Positions 45,419 through 53,621 of a DNA stretch of 64,000 nucleotides are shown one piece after another. Both the position numbers and the translations under genes were made by a program. Every line of letters begins with the position of its first letter. Within the stretch, counting starts at the first letter, position 1. The stretch comes from Leptospira_A soteropolitanensis (GTDB lineage: Bacteria; Spirochaetota; Leptospiria; Leptospirales; Leptospiraceae): assembly GCF_026151335.1 (NCBI RefSeq), contig NZ_JAMQPP010000002.1; one strand, written 5' to 3'. The notes beneath the pieces are model-generated. The model ran no database searches. It was given only the letters and a program-made list of their open reading frames with translations, and was not told the DNA's origin.

Positions 45419-46222
45419 ATGGCACAACAAGCAACCCAAGTTTTAACCACATCCATCGAAAAGGAAGCTTGGGATCTTTATGAAGTAGGATCAAACGAAG
45501 ATGTTGTAGTTCTTGCAAAACGTCATCCTGAGAACTTTTATATCCAACACCTTGGTTATTTAGCCCTTTATGAACTTACTGGAAGAGTGACCATTACACC
45601 TCCAAAGGGAATCTCAAACCTAGCCCCGCTAGTCGAAGCCATTCAAAACTATGAAATGGGAAAAACTAGTGAAGCAAGTAAGAGTTTAAACCTTTATTTT
45701 ATTACACAAACCAATCCTCTTTGTTTCCCAATCATACAAACTGCAATCAAAATCTACTTTAAAGCAGAAGCATATGAGGAAGCGAATTCGGTAATCACTC
45801 GTTTTAAGAAGCAGTGGAATGATAATTCCTTTATTAAAGAGGAACTAATTTGCACTTATTACTTAAAAAGATATGATGAAGTGATCAAAGTTTTTCGTGA
45901 CAATATGAAATTGTTGAACGATTCAGACATTCATAAGCTGGTCGGTATGGCACTTTTGTTTTTAGATCGCCATAAAGAAGCAAATTTAATTTTTGAAAAC
46001 ATTCCTGGTAAATTAAATCTTCCAAGTTTTGATGAAAAGAGAAAGATGTATGATTCTGTTTATAAAAAGATCTCTGAATTAGAGGCAAAAACAAGTTCAC
46101 TAAATCATAAAGATTTAGAAGATATGGGTTTTGCTTACCTTTTTCACGGCGATTATGTAAAAGCAGAAAAGATGTTTTTATCTCTTACTGAGAAACTAAA
46201 ATCAAAACTCTGCAACGTGTAA
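45419..46222 (+). CDS. Unknown helical protein, probably TPR-like
   Basis: The 267-residue soluble protein has no signal peptide and is made of helical pairs resembling tetratricopeptide repeats, for example near 95-150 (YFKAEAYEEANSVITRF) and a final DMGFAYLFHGDYVKAEKMFLSL. A GAGAGGA site precedes the ATG. I cannot name a family. Its 3' end overlaps the convergent gene by 38 bases, so the two transcripts are complementary there. It follows asnS by 59 bases and may share its transcript. Confidence 0.72.
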   Translation: MAQQATQVLTTSIEKEAWDLYEVGSNEDVVVLAKRHPENFYIQHLGYLALYELTGRVTITPPKGISNLAPLVEAIQNYEMGKTSEASKSLNLYFITQTNPLCFPIIQTAIKIYFKAEAYEEANSVITRFKKQWNDNSFIKEELICTYYLKRYDEVIKVFRDNMKLLNDSDIHKLVGMALLFLDRHKEANLIFENIPGKLNLPSFDEKRKMYDSVYKKISELEAKTSSLNHKDLEDMGFAYLFHGDYVKAEKMFLSLTEKLKSKLCNV

Positions 46223-47042
46223 GATTTTTCCTAGATTCGGGGTGGCTAAGAAATTTGGCTGCCTCATCCGTCGGAATCACAAGATCTGTTTGATTTTTCC
46301 CTGCGGTACCTAGTGCCAAAACAAAGTAAGGATTTTTTCCGACTTTAGCTTCAACACCTTTCCCTGTTTGGTCTTCCTTATAAACAATATAGCCAGTTTC
46401 AATCGCGTAAGCTTCTTTCACATATAACGGAGAATAAATATCAAGTCCACGGTCGGTTTGTATTTTTGGATACAATGCTTTTTTTAGATTCAGATGACGT
46501 GCATCTATAACGAGACCGGAAAACTCGACAGGAACCACTTCTTCACTAAACTCAGGTATAGACTCTCTACCATATTCAATAGGAATATGAGAAAGAATTC
46601 CTTCTTTACCTTTCAGAGTCAAACTGGCCTTTGCTTCTAATACATTTTTAATAAATTGGAAATCATATTCTTCTTTTTCAGAACCAATATACGAATTTAG
46701 ACGAAGTCTTGCCTGTGGATTTACTTGGGTGTATTCATAAACCGTATAATCCGCGTTAAATAAAATTGATTCTAACCTTTGGCTTAAACGGATCTTAAGT
46801 TTTTCTTTCGCTTTTTTCCGAGCTAGAGAATGAGCTTTCCCTTGGCTTGTGGCAGTATTTTTTCCTGAGAACTCAGGATCATCTTCATCAAAAACAATTT
46901 TTGGGATGGTTTCTTTGACTGAAGACGAAATCAAAAGATTAGTCCAATTAACCACAGAAGAATAGATATCTTTATCTTCAATGGGTTTTGAACCCAAAGA
47001 AACACCCCAACATAATACAAAAAGAAGATAGATTCGTTTCAT
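46185..47042 (-). CDS. Unknown exported protein
   Basis: The 285-residue protein has a signal peptide (MKRIYLLFVLCWGVSLGSK) and a mature region with a helical stretch near 65-90 rich in Lys and Arg (ARKKAKEKLKIRLSQRL), then a beta-rich half. The helix followed by strands loosely recalls LPP20/FlgT-like envelope proteins, but I would not assign it. It starts two bases after the DinG-like helicase stop, so co-transcription is likely. Its 3' end runs 38 bases into the convergent TPR-like gene. Confidence 0.7.
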   Translation of the reverse strand: MKRIYLLFVLCWGVSLGSKPIEDKDIYSSVVNWTNLLISSSVKETIPKIVFDEDDPEFSGKNTATSQGKAHSLARKKAKEKLKIRLSQRLESILFNADYTVYEYTQVNPQARLRLNSYIGSEKEEYDFQFIKNVLEAKASLTLKGKEGILSHIPIEYGRESIPEFSEEVVPVEFSGLVIDARHLNLKKALYPKIQTDRGLDIYSPLYVKEAYAIETGYIVYKEDQTGKGVEAKVGKNPYFVLALGTAGKNQTDLVIPTDEAAKFLSHPESRKNLTRCRVLILVSQ

Positions 47043-47044
47043 AA

Positions 47045-49033
47045 TTAAGACTTCGGCAAAAGTTGGAATTTTCTTTCCAATTCGTTAAATTCAGTTATGA
47101 GCGGAACTCCCTTCGGTAAACTTTGCAACACGTTTTTTCCATAAGACTTCGTATGGACTCTTGGATCAAGGATACTCACCATTCCCGTATCCGATTGAGA
47201 ACGAATGAGGCGACCAAATCCCTGCCGCAAAAGCAAACAAGTTTTGGGAACCTGCATCTCCCAAAAAGGACTTTTCCCCTTTTTTTCCATATCTTCCATT
47301 TTGGCTTGTAATACTGGTTCTGTTGGTACTTGGAAAGGAAGTTTTGTCACAATGACATTACGAAGTTTGTCACCCTTAATATCCACACCTTGCCAAAAAC
47401 TGGAAACTCCGAAAAGAACACTTTTTTCTGTAGCAAGAAACTCGCGTTTGGCGGCAATCGGACCAAGTTCTGTTTGCGAGAATATGGGATAGGGAACTTG
47501 GTTCCTTAACTCTTCGTAAAGTTCCGTTAATAATTTATTGGACGTAAATAATACAAAAGCATCGCCTTCTGAAAGTTTCAAAAGGCGAGTGATCCAATAA
47601 GATAAATCCGATTTATTCCTTCTGGGATCTTGGACAGGATCAGCAACTTGCTTTGGGACAAAAAGGAGAGAGTGAGTGTTATAAGCAAATGGAGAAGCTA
47701 AAGTTTTTGTTTTTACTTCTGAGATACCAACTTCTTTTAGAAAATATTGGAAGTTACCAGCCGTTGGAGAGAGGGTAGCCGAAGTCATCACAACAGAATC
47801 CATATTGGGAAATAAGGAATTGGCTAAAATCTCATCTGTATTTTTCGGTTGGGAAAAAAGATAATAAAAAGGATCCTTGGCCGACTGTGGTGGAGGTTCA
47901 ATCCAAAACACCAAATTAAGATTGGTTTTTAATCGAAAGTCGTTTAGGAATGAAGAGGCTTTTTTTAAGTTTCCGGAAACCATCTCTAAACCTAGAGCCA
48001 TTTCTTTTTCTTCCATATCTTCGCTATCTTTTTTATATTTAGAAAGTAAACTTTCTAATTGAGAAGCAAGATCTGCCAATGTATCTTCTAAAGCACCATT
48101 ATCTAATTTAATACGCTCTGTATGACGTGTAGAAAACTGGTTGAATTGTAATGGAATCGCAGAAAGCAACATACGAAAAAAATCATTCGCATAACCAATA
48201 GAAGCTTCTATTGATTTGATTATTTTTTCACTGTTTTTCAGTTTTAAAACCAGTCCGGTTCGTTTTTCCGGAAAATAAAGATAATGGAGGAGATTTATCA
48301 ATAGATCATAACGAATCTCAGAACCAAAAGCGCGTCCCACAATTTCAGGAAACGCATGAGCTTCATCAATCACGAGTTGCGAAAAAGAGGGAAGTATTTT
48401 AAAATCGCCCGCAAGATGGCTCGCTAACAAATGGTGGTTAACAATTAATATATTAGCTTTTTTCCATTTTTCTTTTTCTAGAAAGTAATAAGAAGAACTA
48501 AAGTTAGGGCAGTTCCTCCCCAAACAATTGTCAGACTCCCTTGCTACAGAGTTCCAAAAAGAATTTGATAAAAACCCGTCATACTCGGCACGGATCCCAG
48601 CAGTAGTTTGTTTTTCCCAATTGACAAAGTATTGGATGGAAGATTCCATTTCGGGACCAAAATCACCCCGTTCCATCACACGGTTATACTTACGTTTGCA
48701 AAGGTAATTGTTTGCACCCAGTGCAACCATTGCATTGACAGGGGCACCAAGTGCTTCAGAAACAAGCGGGATATCTTTATATAATAATTGATCCTGTAAG
48801 GCTTTTGTTTCTGTAGATACGACCACAGTGCATTCATTTTCAAGAGAGAATAGGGCACTAGGAATTAAATAAGCAAGAGACTTTCCTACACCCGTACCTG
48901 CTTCAATGGCCCAATGAGAACCAGTGTTAAAAGCCGATTCAATGGATGTAGACATATCCATCTGTTCTTTTCTAGCTTCATAATCCTTCCAAAGTTTTGG
49001 AAGTTGTTTTGTGAAAACGGTTTGAACGTCCAA
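47045..49033 (-). CDS. DinG/XPD-family superfamily 2 helicase
   Basis: The 662-residue protein has Walker A GTGVGKS (46-52), a DEAH box (223-226), and a C-terminal QGVDIKGD and RQGFGRLIRSQSD typical of DinG and YoaA helicases, which unwind forked or damaged DNA. In that family four Cys bind an iron-sulphur cluster. Here Cys112, Cys170 and Cys175 are visible, but Ser181 occupies the expected fourth place, so the cluster may be altered. The start is a TTG, three bases after the stop of a 38-residue gene. The small gene and the transporter precede it in one unit. Confidence 0.87.
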   Translation of the reverse strand: MDVQTVFTKQLPKLWKDYEARKEQMDMSTSIESAFNTGSHWAIEAGTGVGKSLAYLIPSALFSLENECTVVVSTETKALQDQLLYKDIPLVSEALGAPVNAMVALGANNYLCKRKYNRVMERGDFGPEMESSIQYFVNWEKQTTAGIRAEYDGFLSNSFWNSVARESDNCLGRNCPNFSSSYYFLEKEKWKKANILIVNHHLLASHLAGDFKILPSFSQLVIDEAHAFPEIVGRAFGSEIRYDLLINLLHYLYFPEKRTGLVLKLKNSEKIIKSIEASIGYANDFFRMLLSAIPLQFNQFSTRHTERIKLDNGALEDTLADLASQLESLLSKYKKDSEDMEEKEMALGLEMVSGNLKKASSFLNDFRLKTNLNLVFWIEPPPQSAKDPFYYLFSQPKNTDEILANSLFPNMDSVVMTSATLSPTAGNFQYFLKEVGISEVKTKTLASPFAYNTHSLLFVPKQVADPVQDPRRNKSDLSYWITRLLKLSEGDAFVLFTSNKLLTELYEELRNQVPYPIFSQTELGPIAAKREFLATEKSVLFGVSSFWQGVDIKGDKLRNVIVTKLPFQVPTEPVLQAKMEDMEKKGKSPFWEMQVPKTCLLLRQGFGRLIRSQSDTGMVSILDPRVHTKSYGKNVLQSLPKGVPLITEFNELERKFQLLPKS

Positions 49034-49036
49034 TCG

Positions 49037-49153
49037 TTAATGCCTATTGCGAAAAAGAAGAATGATACAAACAACGGTTAAACTGATTACAGAAAGTAGG
49101 GAGACAGTCATAATGAGTATCCCCTGCCAATTGAGTTCTCCAGAAGAATTCAT
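49037..49153 (-). CDS. 38-residue single-TM protein, possible transporter subunit
   Basis: An ATG at 49153 overlaps the transporter stop codon as ATGA, and the frame runs 38 codons to TAA at 49037. The peptide has a short polar start (MNSSGELNWQ), one hydrophobic segment of about 25 residues and a basic end (RNRH), predicting one inner-membrane helix with the C-terminus inside. NSS-family transporters for methionine and alanine in other bacteria have such small partner subunits (MetS type). I infer the same role here from position, size and topology. It is below common gene-finder cut-offs. Confidence 0.72.
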   Translation of the reverse strand: MNSSGELNWQGILIMTVSLLSVISLTVVCIILLFRNRH

Positions 49154-50736
49154 AGGACAACCTTTTCCTTTTTCTCTCGAAGTGCTTTGGACACCAAAAA
49201 ATATATAAAACCATAAATCAAAACAAGTCCTATAACAACAGAACGAGCAACAATAGCTTTTGTTTTCGCATCTTCCACATTTTGGCCTTTATTTTCTGCA
49301 AGTAAACCCATAACTTCAGGATTCATTTTATCTAAATATTCAGGCAAATTCATATAACAAAAAGAAACAAAGATAAATAGTAAAAACCAAGGGGTTATAT
49401 ATTTTAAAACAAATTGAATGGATTTAGGAAAGGGGATGAGACTTCCTTCATTGGCATCCTTTACCCCTTTTTCAACACCAATTTTAAATACAAATATAAA
49501 GATTTGGATGGAAGCCAAAATATAAATCATAATGGTTCCAATGTAAAAATCAGCAATATCAAGTGCGGCAAAATCTTTATTAAAATAAATAATAGGAAGG
49601 CACAATGCAAAAGTAAATAGAAACAACAATAAAGAAGATTTTCTCCTGCCAATGCGAAATCCCTCTTCCAAAAAAAGAATTCCAGGCTGCAACATAGTTA
49701 CAGAGGAAGTAATCGCTGCCAGAAAAAGAACAAGAAACCACAAACCGCCAAAAAAATTCCCACCTGGCATCATTCCAAATACAGAGGGAAGTGCAATAAA
49801 CCCCATTCCAAAGGTTCCGAACGATGTGGCTTGCATTCCTAAAAATAAAAAGGCAACGGGAATGGTAATCATCCCACCAAACACAACTTCTGCGAACTCA
49901 TTTAAGGAAGCAGAAGACAAACTCGATAAAACAACATCATCTTTTCTCTTTAAAAAACTAGAAAACACAAGAGCAATCCCAAATCCAGTCGATAAGGAAA
50001 AGAAAATTTGGCCGGCAGCACTGATCCATACCTTAGGTTGGGTTAGTTTTGACCAATCTGGGTTCCACATTACCGCAAGACCTGACTCGATTCCAGGAAT
50101 GGTCAAAACCCGAACGAGGATGATTGTTGCACAAATTCCCATCAGTGGCATAGCCACTTTGGCAAAAGCCTCAAGGCCTTTGGAAAGTCCCCGGTATACG
50201 AGTAAAAAATTAAATAAAACACAAAGGAGAAAAAAAACAATAATCGGTGATTGGAAACTAGACCCGTTTGCTTCGGCTCCCGTTAGGTGCAAAAAGAAAG
50301 CAGAAGACTGAATTGTCATCTCCTCCTGGGTAGATCCTACAAGTGACATTTGGCCTGTCAGAAAGTAATAAGCATAAGCTAAACACCAAGACTCTATGAA
50401 TACATAATAAACATAGATCATGACCGGAATCATCACACCGATACTTCCAGATAACTTTAAAGGGAAACCTTTCAGATACTCGCGAAAAATAAATGGAGTA
50501 CTATGCCCGTGTTTGCCACCCATCCGACCCATTGTCCATTCCGCCAAACAAACAGGAATTCCAAGAATTAGAAAACTGATGATGTAGGGAACCATAAAGG
50601 CGCCACCACCGTTTTGTGCTGCTTGTCCAGGGAATCGTAAAAAATTCCCAAGTCCAATGGCACCGCTGGCAACAGCCAATATCAAACCGATACGACTGGC
50701 CCAACCATCGTGGTTTTCCACTTGTCTCTCTTGCAT
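49150..50736 (-). CDS. Sodium-dependent transporter, NSS/SNF family
   Basis: This 528-residue membrane protein belongs to the LeuT-type neurotransmitter:sodium symporter family, which imports amino acids with sodium. The signature GAIGLGNFLRFPGQAAQNGGGAF in the first helix (about 21-43) contains the unwound sodium and substrate site. About 12 membrane segments are visible, the last near 500-520. The substrate is unknown. The start ATG lacks an obvious Shine-Dalgarno site; a GTG six codons on follows GAGAGA and is an alternative. The gene lies downstream of the two-HTH regulator and is followed by a coupled small membrane gene. Confidence 0.9.
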   Translation of the reverse strand: MQERQVENHDGWASRIGLILAVASGAIGLGNFLRFPGQAAQNGGGAFMVPYIISFLILGIPVCLAEWTMGRMGGKHGHSTPFIFREYLKGFPLKLSGSIGVMIPVMIYVYYVFIESWCLAYAYYFLTGQMSLVGSTQEEMTIQSSAFFLHLTGAEANGSSFQSPIIVFFLLCVLFNFLLVYRGLSKGLEAFAKVAMPLMGICATIILVRVLTIPGIESGLAVMWNPDWSKLTQPKVWISAAGQIFFSLSTGFGIALVFSSFLKRKDDVVLSSLSSASLNEFAEVVFGGMITIPVAFLFLGMQATSFGTFGMGFIALPSVFGMMPGGNFFGGLWFLVLFLAAITSSVTMLQPGILFLEEGFRIGRRKSSLLLFLFTFALCLPIIYFNKDFAALDIADFYIGTIMIYILASIQIFIFVFKIGVEKGVKDANEGSLIPFPKSIQFVLKYITPWFLLFIFVSFCYMNLPEYLDKMNPEVMGLLAENKGQNVEDAKTKAIVARSVVIGLVLIYGFIYFLVSKALREKKEKVVL

Positions 50737-50796
50737 CAGGGACTATTGAAAGTATTAGGAATTATGTGACAAAATCTTTTTGTAGAAGATTGAGAA

Positions 50797-50822
50797 AAAG
50801 CAAGGTTTTGACACCTTGCTTT
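50797..50822 (-). terminator. Terminator after the two-HTH regulator
   Basis: A perfect 10-bp inverted repeat (50797-50806 with 50813-50822, loop of six) reads on the minus strand as a stem followed by a run of T. It lies 14 bases past the regulator stop and should separate it from the transporter gene. Confidence 0.7.
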
Positions 50823-50835
50823 GTTGTTTTTCAAA

Positions 50836-51249
50836 TTAGCCGAGAAATAGCTCGTTTTTTTCCATTTTCAGAACTTTAGAAACCAGATTCTTAAAATCTT
50901 CTGGTGGTTCTAAAAGTCCAAGTTCTACTTTTGACAAAAACGGAGTGGAAACCTTCAATTTCTTTGCGAAATCGTATTGTTTAATTCCTAACTCACGTCG
51001 AACTGCCCAAAGTTTGTTTTTCAATCCATTGGAAAACTCAGGGTAGATGTCTTCCACAGCGCTATCGTTGAAGAGTTTGTCAACGGACGTTTTGAGATAT
51101 TTAGCACAAGATGACTTAAATTTTTCAGTCGGATCTTGGGCACCTGTCTCAATTTTGGATAGGTAACTTGGAGAAACTCCCAGCGCCCTTGCCATATCGT
51201 ATTGTTTGATACCTCTCTTCTTTCGAAGCATGTAAATGTGATTGTTCAT
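50836..51249 (-). CDS. Regulator with two XRE-type HTH domains
   Basis: The 137-residue protein consists of two consecutive Cro/C1-type helix-turn-helix domains. The first (about 5-60) has the KQYDMARALGVSPSYLSKIETG pattern and the second (about 78-135) KQYDFAKKLKVSTPFLSKVELG. The near-duplicate halves suggest an internal duplication, allowing one monomer to bind two half-sites. A perfect 15-bp inverted repeat lies 30 bases upstream and a terminator just downstream, so it is probably a self-controlled single gene. The targets may include the adjacent transporter operon, which is only inferred. Confidence 0.88.
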   Translation of the reverse strand: MNNHIYMLRKKRGIKQYDMARALGVSPSYLSKIETGAQDPTEKFKSSCAKYLKTSVDKLFNDSAVEDIYPEFSNGLKNKLWAVRRELGIKQYDFAKKLKVSTPFLSKVELGLLEPPEDFKNLVSKVLKMEKNELFLG

Positions 51250-51253
51250 TTAT

Positions 51254-51260
51254 CCCCCCC
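51254..51260 (-). promoter_or_regulatory. G7 homopolymer as the ribosome binding region
   Basis: Seven consecutive G on the minus strand lie four bases before the ATG of the two-HTH regulator, where the Shine-Dalgarno site should be. Slippage in this run would change spacing and might alter translation. Confidence 0.5.
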
Positions 51261-51278
51261 TAACAGTCAAAATATGTC

Positions 51279-51317
51279 AAATATGGCAAAATTCAATAAA
51301 AAAATTTTGCCATATTT
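51279..51317. promoter_or_regulatory. Perfect inverted repeat, probable operator of the two-HTH regulator
   Basis: Arms of 15 bp (51279-51293 and 51303-51317; AAATATGGCAAAATT and its complement) are separated by nine bases. A related half-site, with TATGTCAAA in place of TATGGCAAA, adjoins the arm nearer the gene at 51273-51281. On the minus strand TTGAAT and TATTTT, 16 bases apart, could be the promoter overlapping the site. A weak terminator for the upstream gene is the alternative, but there is no T run after the stem. Confidence 0.6.
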
Positions 51318-51340
51318 TAAATCTTGAACGGAGATTTTCC

Positions 51341-52858
51341 TTATAGTGTAACTTCTTTTAGTCGATCAGCAGCAATCACTAAATTATAGGTAGTTTTTAA
51401 ACCAGAAACTTTTTGCTCAATAAAGGAATTCCTTTGAGCACCTTCCATTTCCGATTTGATTCTCTCGCGGACTGCTGCGTAAGGCTTAGGAATGCGGTTT
51501 TGAGGGTTTTTAGGATCTGGATCAGCATAAGCATACATTTTTCCAGCTTCATAAGCATCTCTCATTTGTGCTTCCGTAACAGTTACTGGAATTGCCTTGA
51601 TTTCATCTTGAAGTGATTTTAACGCCAATGAAACTTTCATTTTATCCATTTGCATCAAATACCCAATTTCAGATCCAACATCTTGAACTCGGTCAGAAGT
51701 TTCTGCAATTTTTCCTTGGAGGATAGTAGATTGGAATAAATTGAGCATATCCCAAGTTTTTGATTTTTCATCCTTATATTCTTGTTTCAAAACATTGGGA
51801 ATGGCTTCAAATTCCAGAGTCAAATCTTTCCAAGTGTAATTTTTTCCCTCTCGATTCGAATATAGAGAATAGTCTGGAGTAAAGATTTTAGGATCGATGT
51901 CATTCGGACCTGTAAAACGAGGAAGGTTTGCTACAGTGATTCCACTTTCCTCAGTAATCTTTTTTAGTTCTTTTTGATACAATCCTTGTTCGTATTCTTT
52001 CATTGTATGAGAAGCAAATTGGCCGGCTTTGTCTGCAGACTCACCTTCTGTAAAATAAGCAACAGAGGCCTTAGATTCTTGATCTTCGTGAGTTTTTCCG
52101 TACTCAGTTGCTTCTTTTTTAAATTCATCAAAGATAGAAGTGAAGTATTTTCTTAGCCTTTCTGGGTGGACTTTTTCTGTTCCAGTGGAACGAACGACAT
52201 AAGCAATCCTTCCTTCTCCAGCTTTTGCATAAGAAATAAATGTACCTTTTTTAGCCTTTTTTACTTCTGCTAAGATATCTTCCAAAGGAGTCTCTGCACA
52301 ATTTGTGCAAAATGGTTCCAATTTTCCAGCAATGGGTCTTCTCGTGATATCATCAGTCACTTTGGATATTTCTTCCGCAATTTCTTTATCCGATAAAGAA
52401 TTAAGTTTGTTCGCCAATTCTTCCGCTTTTTTTAGATTAGTGGCTTCATCTTCACCACGAACAAGTGCTAATTGAAGATTTACAAACTCTAAAGGTTTTT
52501 CTTTTAAACCAATTTTTACATATTCACGCATATAAACGTTTAGTTTCAAAAATTGGTTCACTAGCGATTCTATTTTTTGAACATCTTCTTCCGCTACTTT
52601 TTTGGAAGAAATTGCATCTTTGAGTAAAATTTTCTCTAAAGCGATACTCTCTAAAATTTTTGCTTGGATATCGGCACTGATTGGTTGCGGTTCCGTATTG
52701 CCTCTTTTAGAAGCCTCAATCACAAAGTTCATTTCTTTGCGAGTGACTGTGCCACCATCGAACGTCGCCAGGATTTCAGAATCCTTGGAGCAATTCAAAA
52801 TTGGTATGAGTATCAATCCGAGTGAAACACTCAGAGAGAGATATTTTTTTAGATTCAT
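51341..52858 (-). CDS. Parvulin-like (SurA/PpiC-type) lipoprotein
   Basis: The 505-residue protein starts with a lipoprotein signal ending PILNC at about Cys23. The next 100 residues are helical with a SurA-like DGGTVTRKEMNFVIE start, and about 130-235 resembles a parvulin domain: a run of KKAEELANKLNSL, then EISKVTDDITRRPIAGKLEPF, then YVVRSTGTEKV. The C-terminal half is helical. It may fold outer-membrane proteins in the periplasm. Isomerase activity is uncertain as the domain is divergent. An AAGGAAA site precedes the ATG. The coiled-coil gene lies 30 bases upstream in the same direction. Confidence 0.78.
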   Translation of the reverse strand: MNLKKYLSLSVSLGLILIPILNCSKDSEILATFDGGTVTRKEMNFVIEASKRGNTEPQPISADIQAKILESIALEKILLKDAISSKKVAEEDVQKIESLVNQFLKLNVYMREYVKIGLKEKPLEFVNLQLALVRGEDEATNLKKAEELANKLNSLSDKEIAEEISKVTDDITRRPIAGKLEPFCTNCAETPLEDILAEVKKAKKGTFISYAKAGEGRIAYVVRSTGTEKVHPERLRKYFTSIFDEFKKEATEYGKTHEDQESKASVAYFTEGESADKAGQFASHTMKEYEQGLYQKELKKITEESGITVANLPRFTGPNDIDPKIFTPDYSLYSNREGKNYTWKDLTLEFEAIPNVLKQEYKDEKSKTWDMLNLFQSTILQGKIAETSDRVQDVGSEIGYLMQMDKMKVSLALKSLQDEIKAIPVTVTEAQMRDAYEAGKMYAYADPDPKNPQNRIPKPYAAVRERIKSEMEGAQRNSFIEQKVSGLKTTYNLVIAADRLKEVTL

Positions 52859-52888
52859 TGGATTTCCTTGTCTATTTTTCAGTGTTAT

Positions 52889-53188
52889 TCAATATTTGCG
52901 AATGGGTTTTTCCGACTTTTTAGGTTCGGGAGCTGGGGGAGGAGTTGGGGATTTACTTTCAGAAGTTACTGCAGTTTTTTTTGTCACGGACTCGGTACTC
53001 GAAACATTTAATTTAAGGATTTCCGATTTCTGATCCTCTAACTTATTCATCTCCGATAAAAAAGTTTCTTTAAGGATGGGGGAATATTCCCTGTCCGAGG
53101 CAAGTCGATCGGTTAATTTTTTAAGTTCCACGACATCCCGATCCAACTCTTCCAGTTTTTTGTATAAATGGGCAACAGTTACCTTCAA
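52889..53188 (-). CDS. Small coiled-coil protein with proline-rich tail
   Basis: The 99-residue protein has a coiled-coil region (about 5-65, VAHLYKKLEELDRDVVELKKL) and a tail rich in Ser, Pro and Lys (PTPPPAPEPKKSEKP). There is no signal peptide. The start is TTG at 53188, supported by the strong GGAAGGAG site six bases upstream; no in-frame ATG exists before the helix. It lies just upstream of the parvulin-like lipoprotein gene and is divergent from the second STAS gene. The function is unknown. Confidence 0.72.
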   Translation of the reverse strand: MKVTVAHLYKKLEELDRDVVELKKLTDRLASDREYSPILKETFLSEMNKLEDQKSEILKLNVSSTESVTKKTAVTSESKSPTPPPAPEPKKSEKPIRKY

Positions 53189-53194
53189 ACACCA

Positions 53195-53202
53195 CTCCTT
53201 CC
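53195..53202 (-). promoter_or_regulatory. Ribosome binding site supporting a TTG start
   Basis: GGAAGGAG on the minus strand is six bases from the TTG at 53188. It is one of the strongest Shine-Dalgarno sites in the window and makes this TTG the likely start. Confidence 0.7.
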
Positions 53203-53261
53203 AAAAGTTTTATTTACTTGCAATAGAGTGCAAGAATGAAATAAGAAAAATAGCAATTTTT

Positions 53262-53618
53262 ATGAGCCTAGATGATTTAGTAGTTTCCACGGAAAAAATA
53301 GACACTGTGTATGTGACCAAATTACAGGGGAACCTAAACAACTTTACTTCGGAGAAGTGCATCAAATCTGTGCTCAATTCCTTAAAACATGGATCCGTTA
53401 TCTTAGATCTCGAGGAATTGAATATGGTCACCACTCAAGGAATCATCGCTTTCAAAACCCTCAGTGAAGAGGCTTTCCTTCACAAACACAAAATCATCTT
53501 AATCAATCTGCCGTTAAGTGTTAGACAAGCATTTTTAATGGCAGGCGTTCGTAATTTATTTCCCATAGCAAACAATGAAGAGGCCGCATTTAAAATGGCT
53601 TCGAGACCCAGTAGGTAA
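53262..53618 (+). CDS. STAS-domain protein (second in the window)
   Basis: The 118-residue protein is a single STAS-like domain: VYVTKLQGNLNNFTSEKCIKSVLN, then SVILDLEELNMVTTQGIIAFKTL, then a HKHKIILINLPLSVRQAFLMAGV segment that resembles the end of the fold. The phosphorylation-loop serine is replaced by Thr-Thr-Gln in VTTQG, so control by phosphorylation may differ from the STAS protein at 22333. I set the start at the ATG at 53262; an open frame runs further upstream to 53076, but that part is antisense to the coiled-coil gene. It precedes the kinase gene by three bases. Confidence 0.83.
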   Translation: MSLDDLVVSTEKIDTVYVTKLQGNLNNFTSEKCIKSVLNSLKHGSVILDLEELNMVTTQGIIAFKTLSEEAFLHKHKIILINLPLSVRQAFLMAGVRNLFPIANNEEAAFKMASRPSR

Positions 53619-53621
53619 ACC

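Noticed and set aside
49652..50311. 219-residue open frame on the plus strand
   Set aside because: It is antisense to the NSS transporter, whose motifs and membrane segments are clear; the translation looks like a shadow.
53076..53261. Extended N-terminus for the second STAS protein
   Set aside because: The extra residues overlap a coiled-coil gene on the other strand and do not extend a domain; the ATG at 53262 is preferred.
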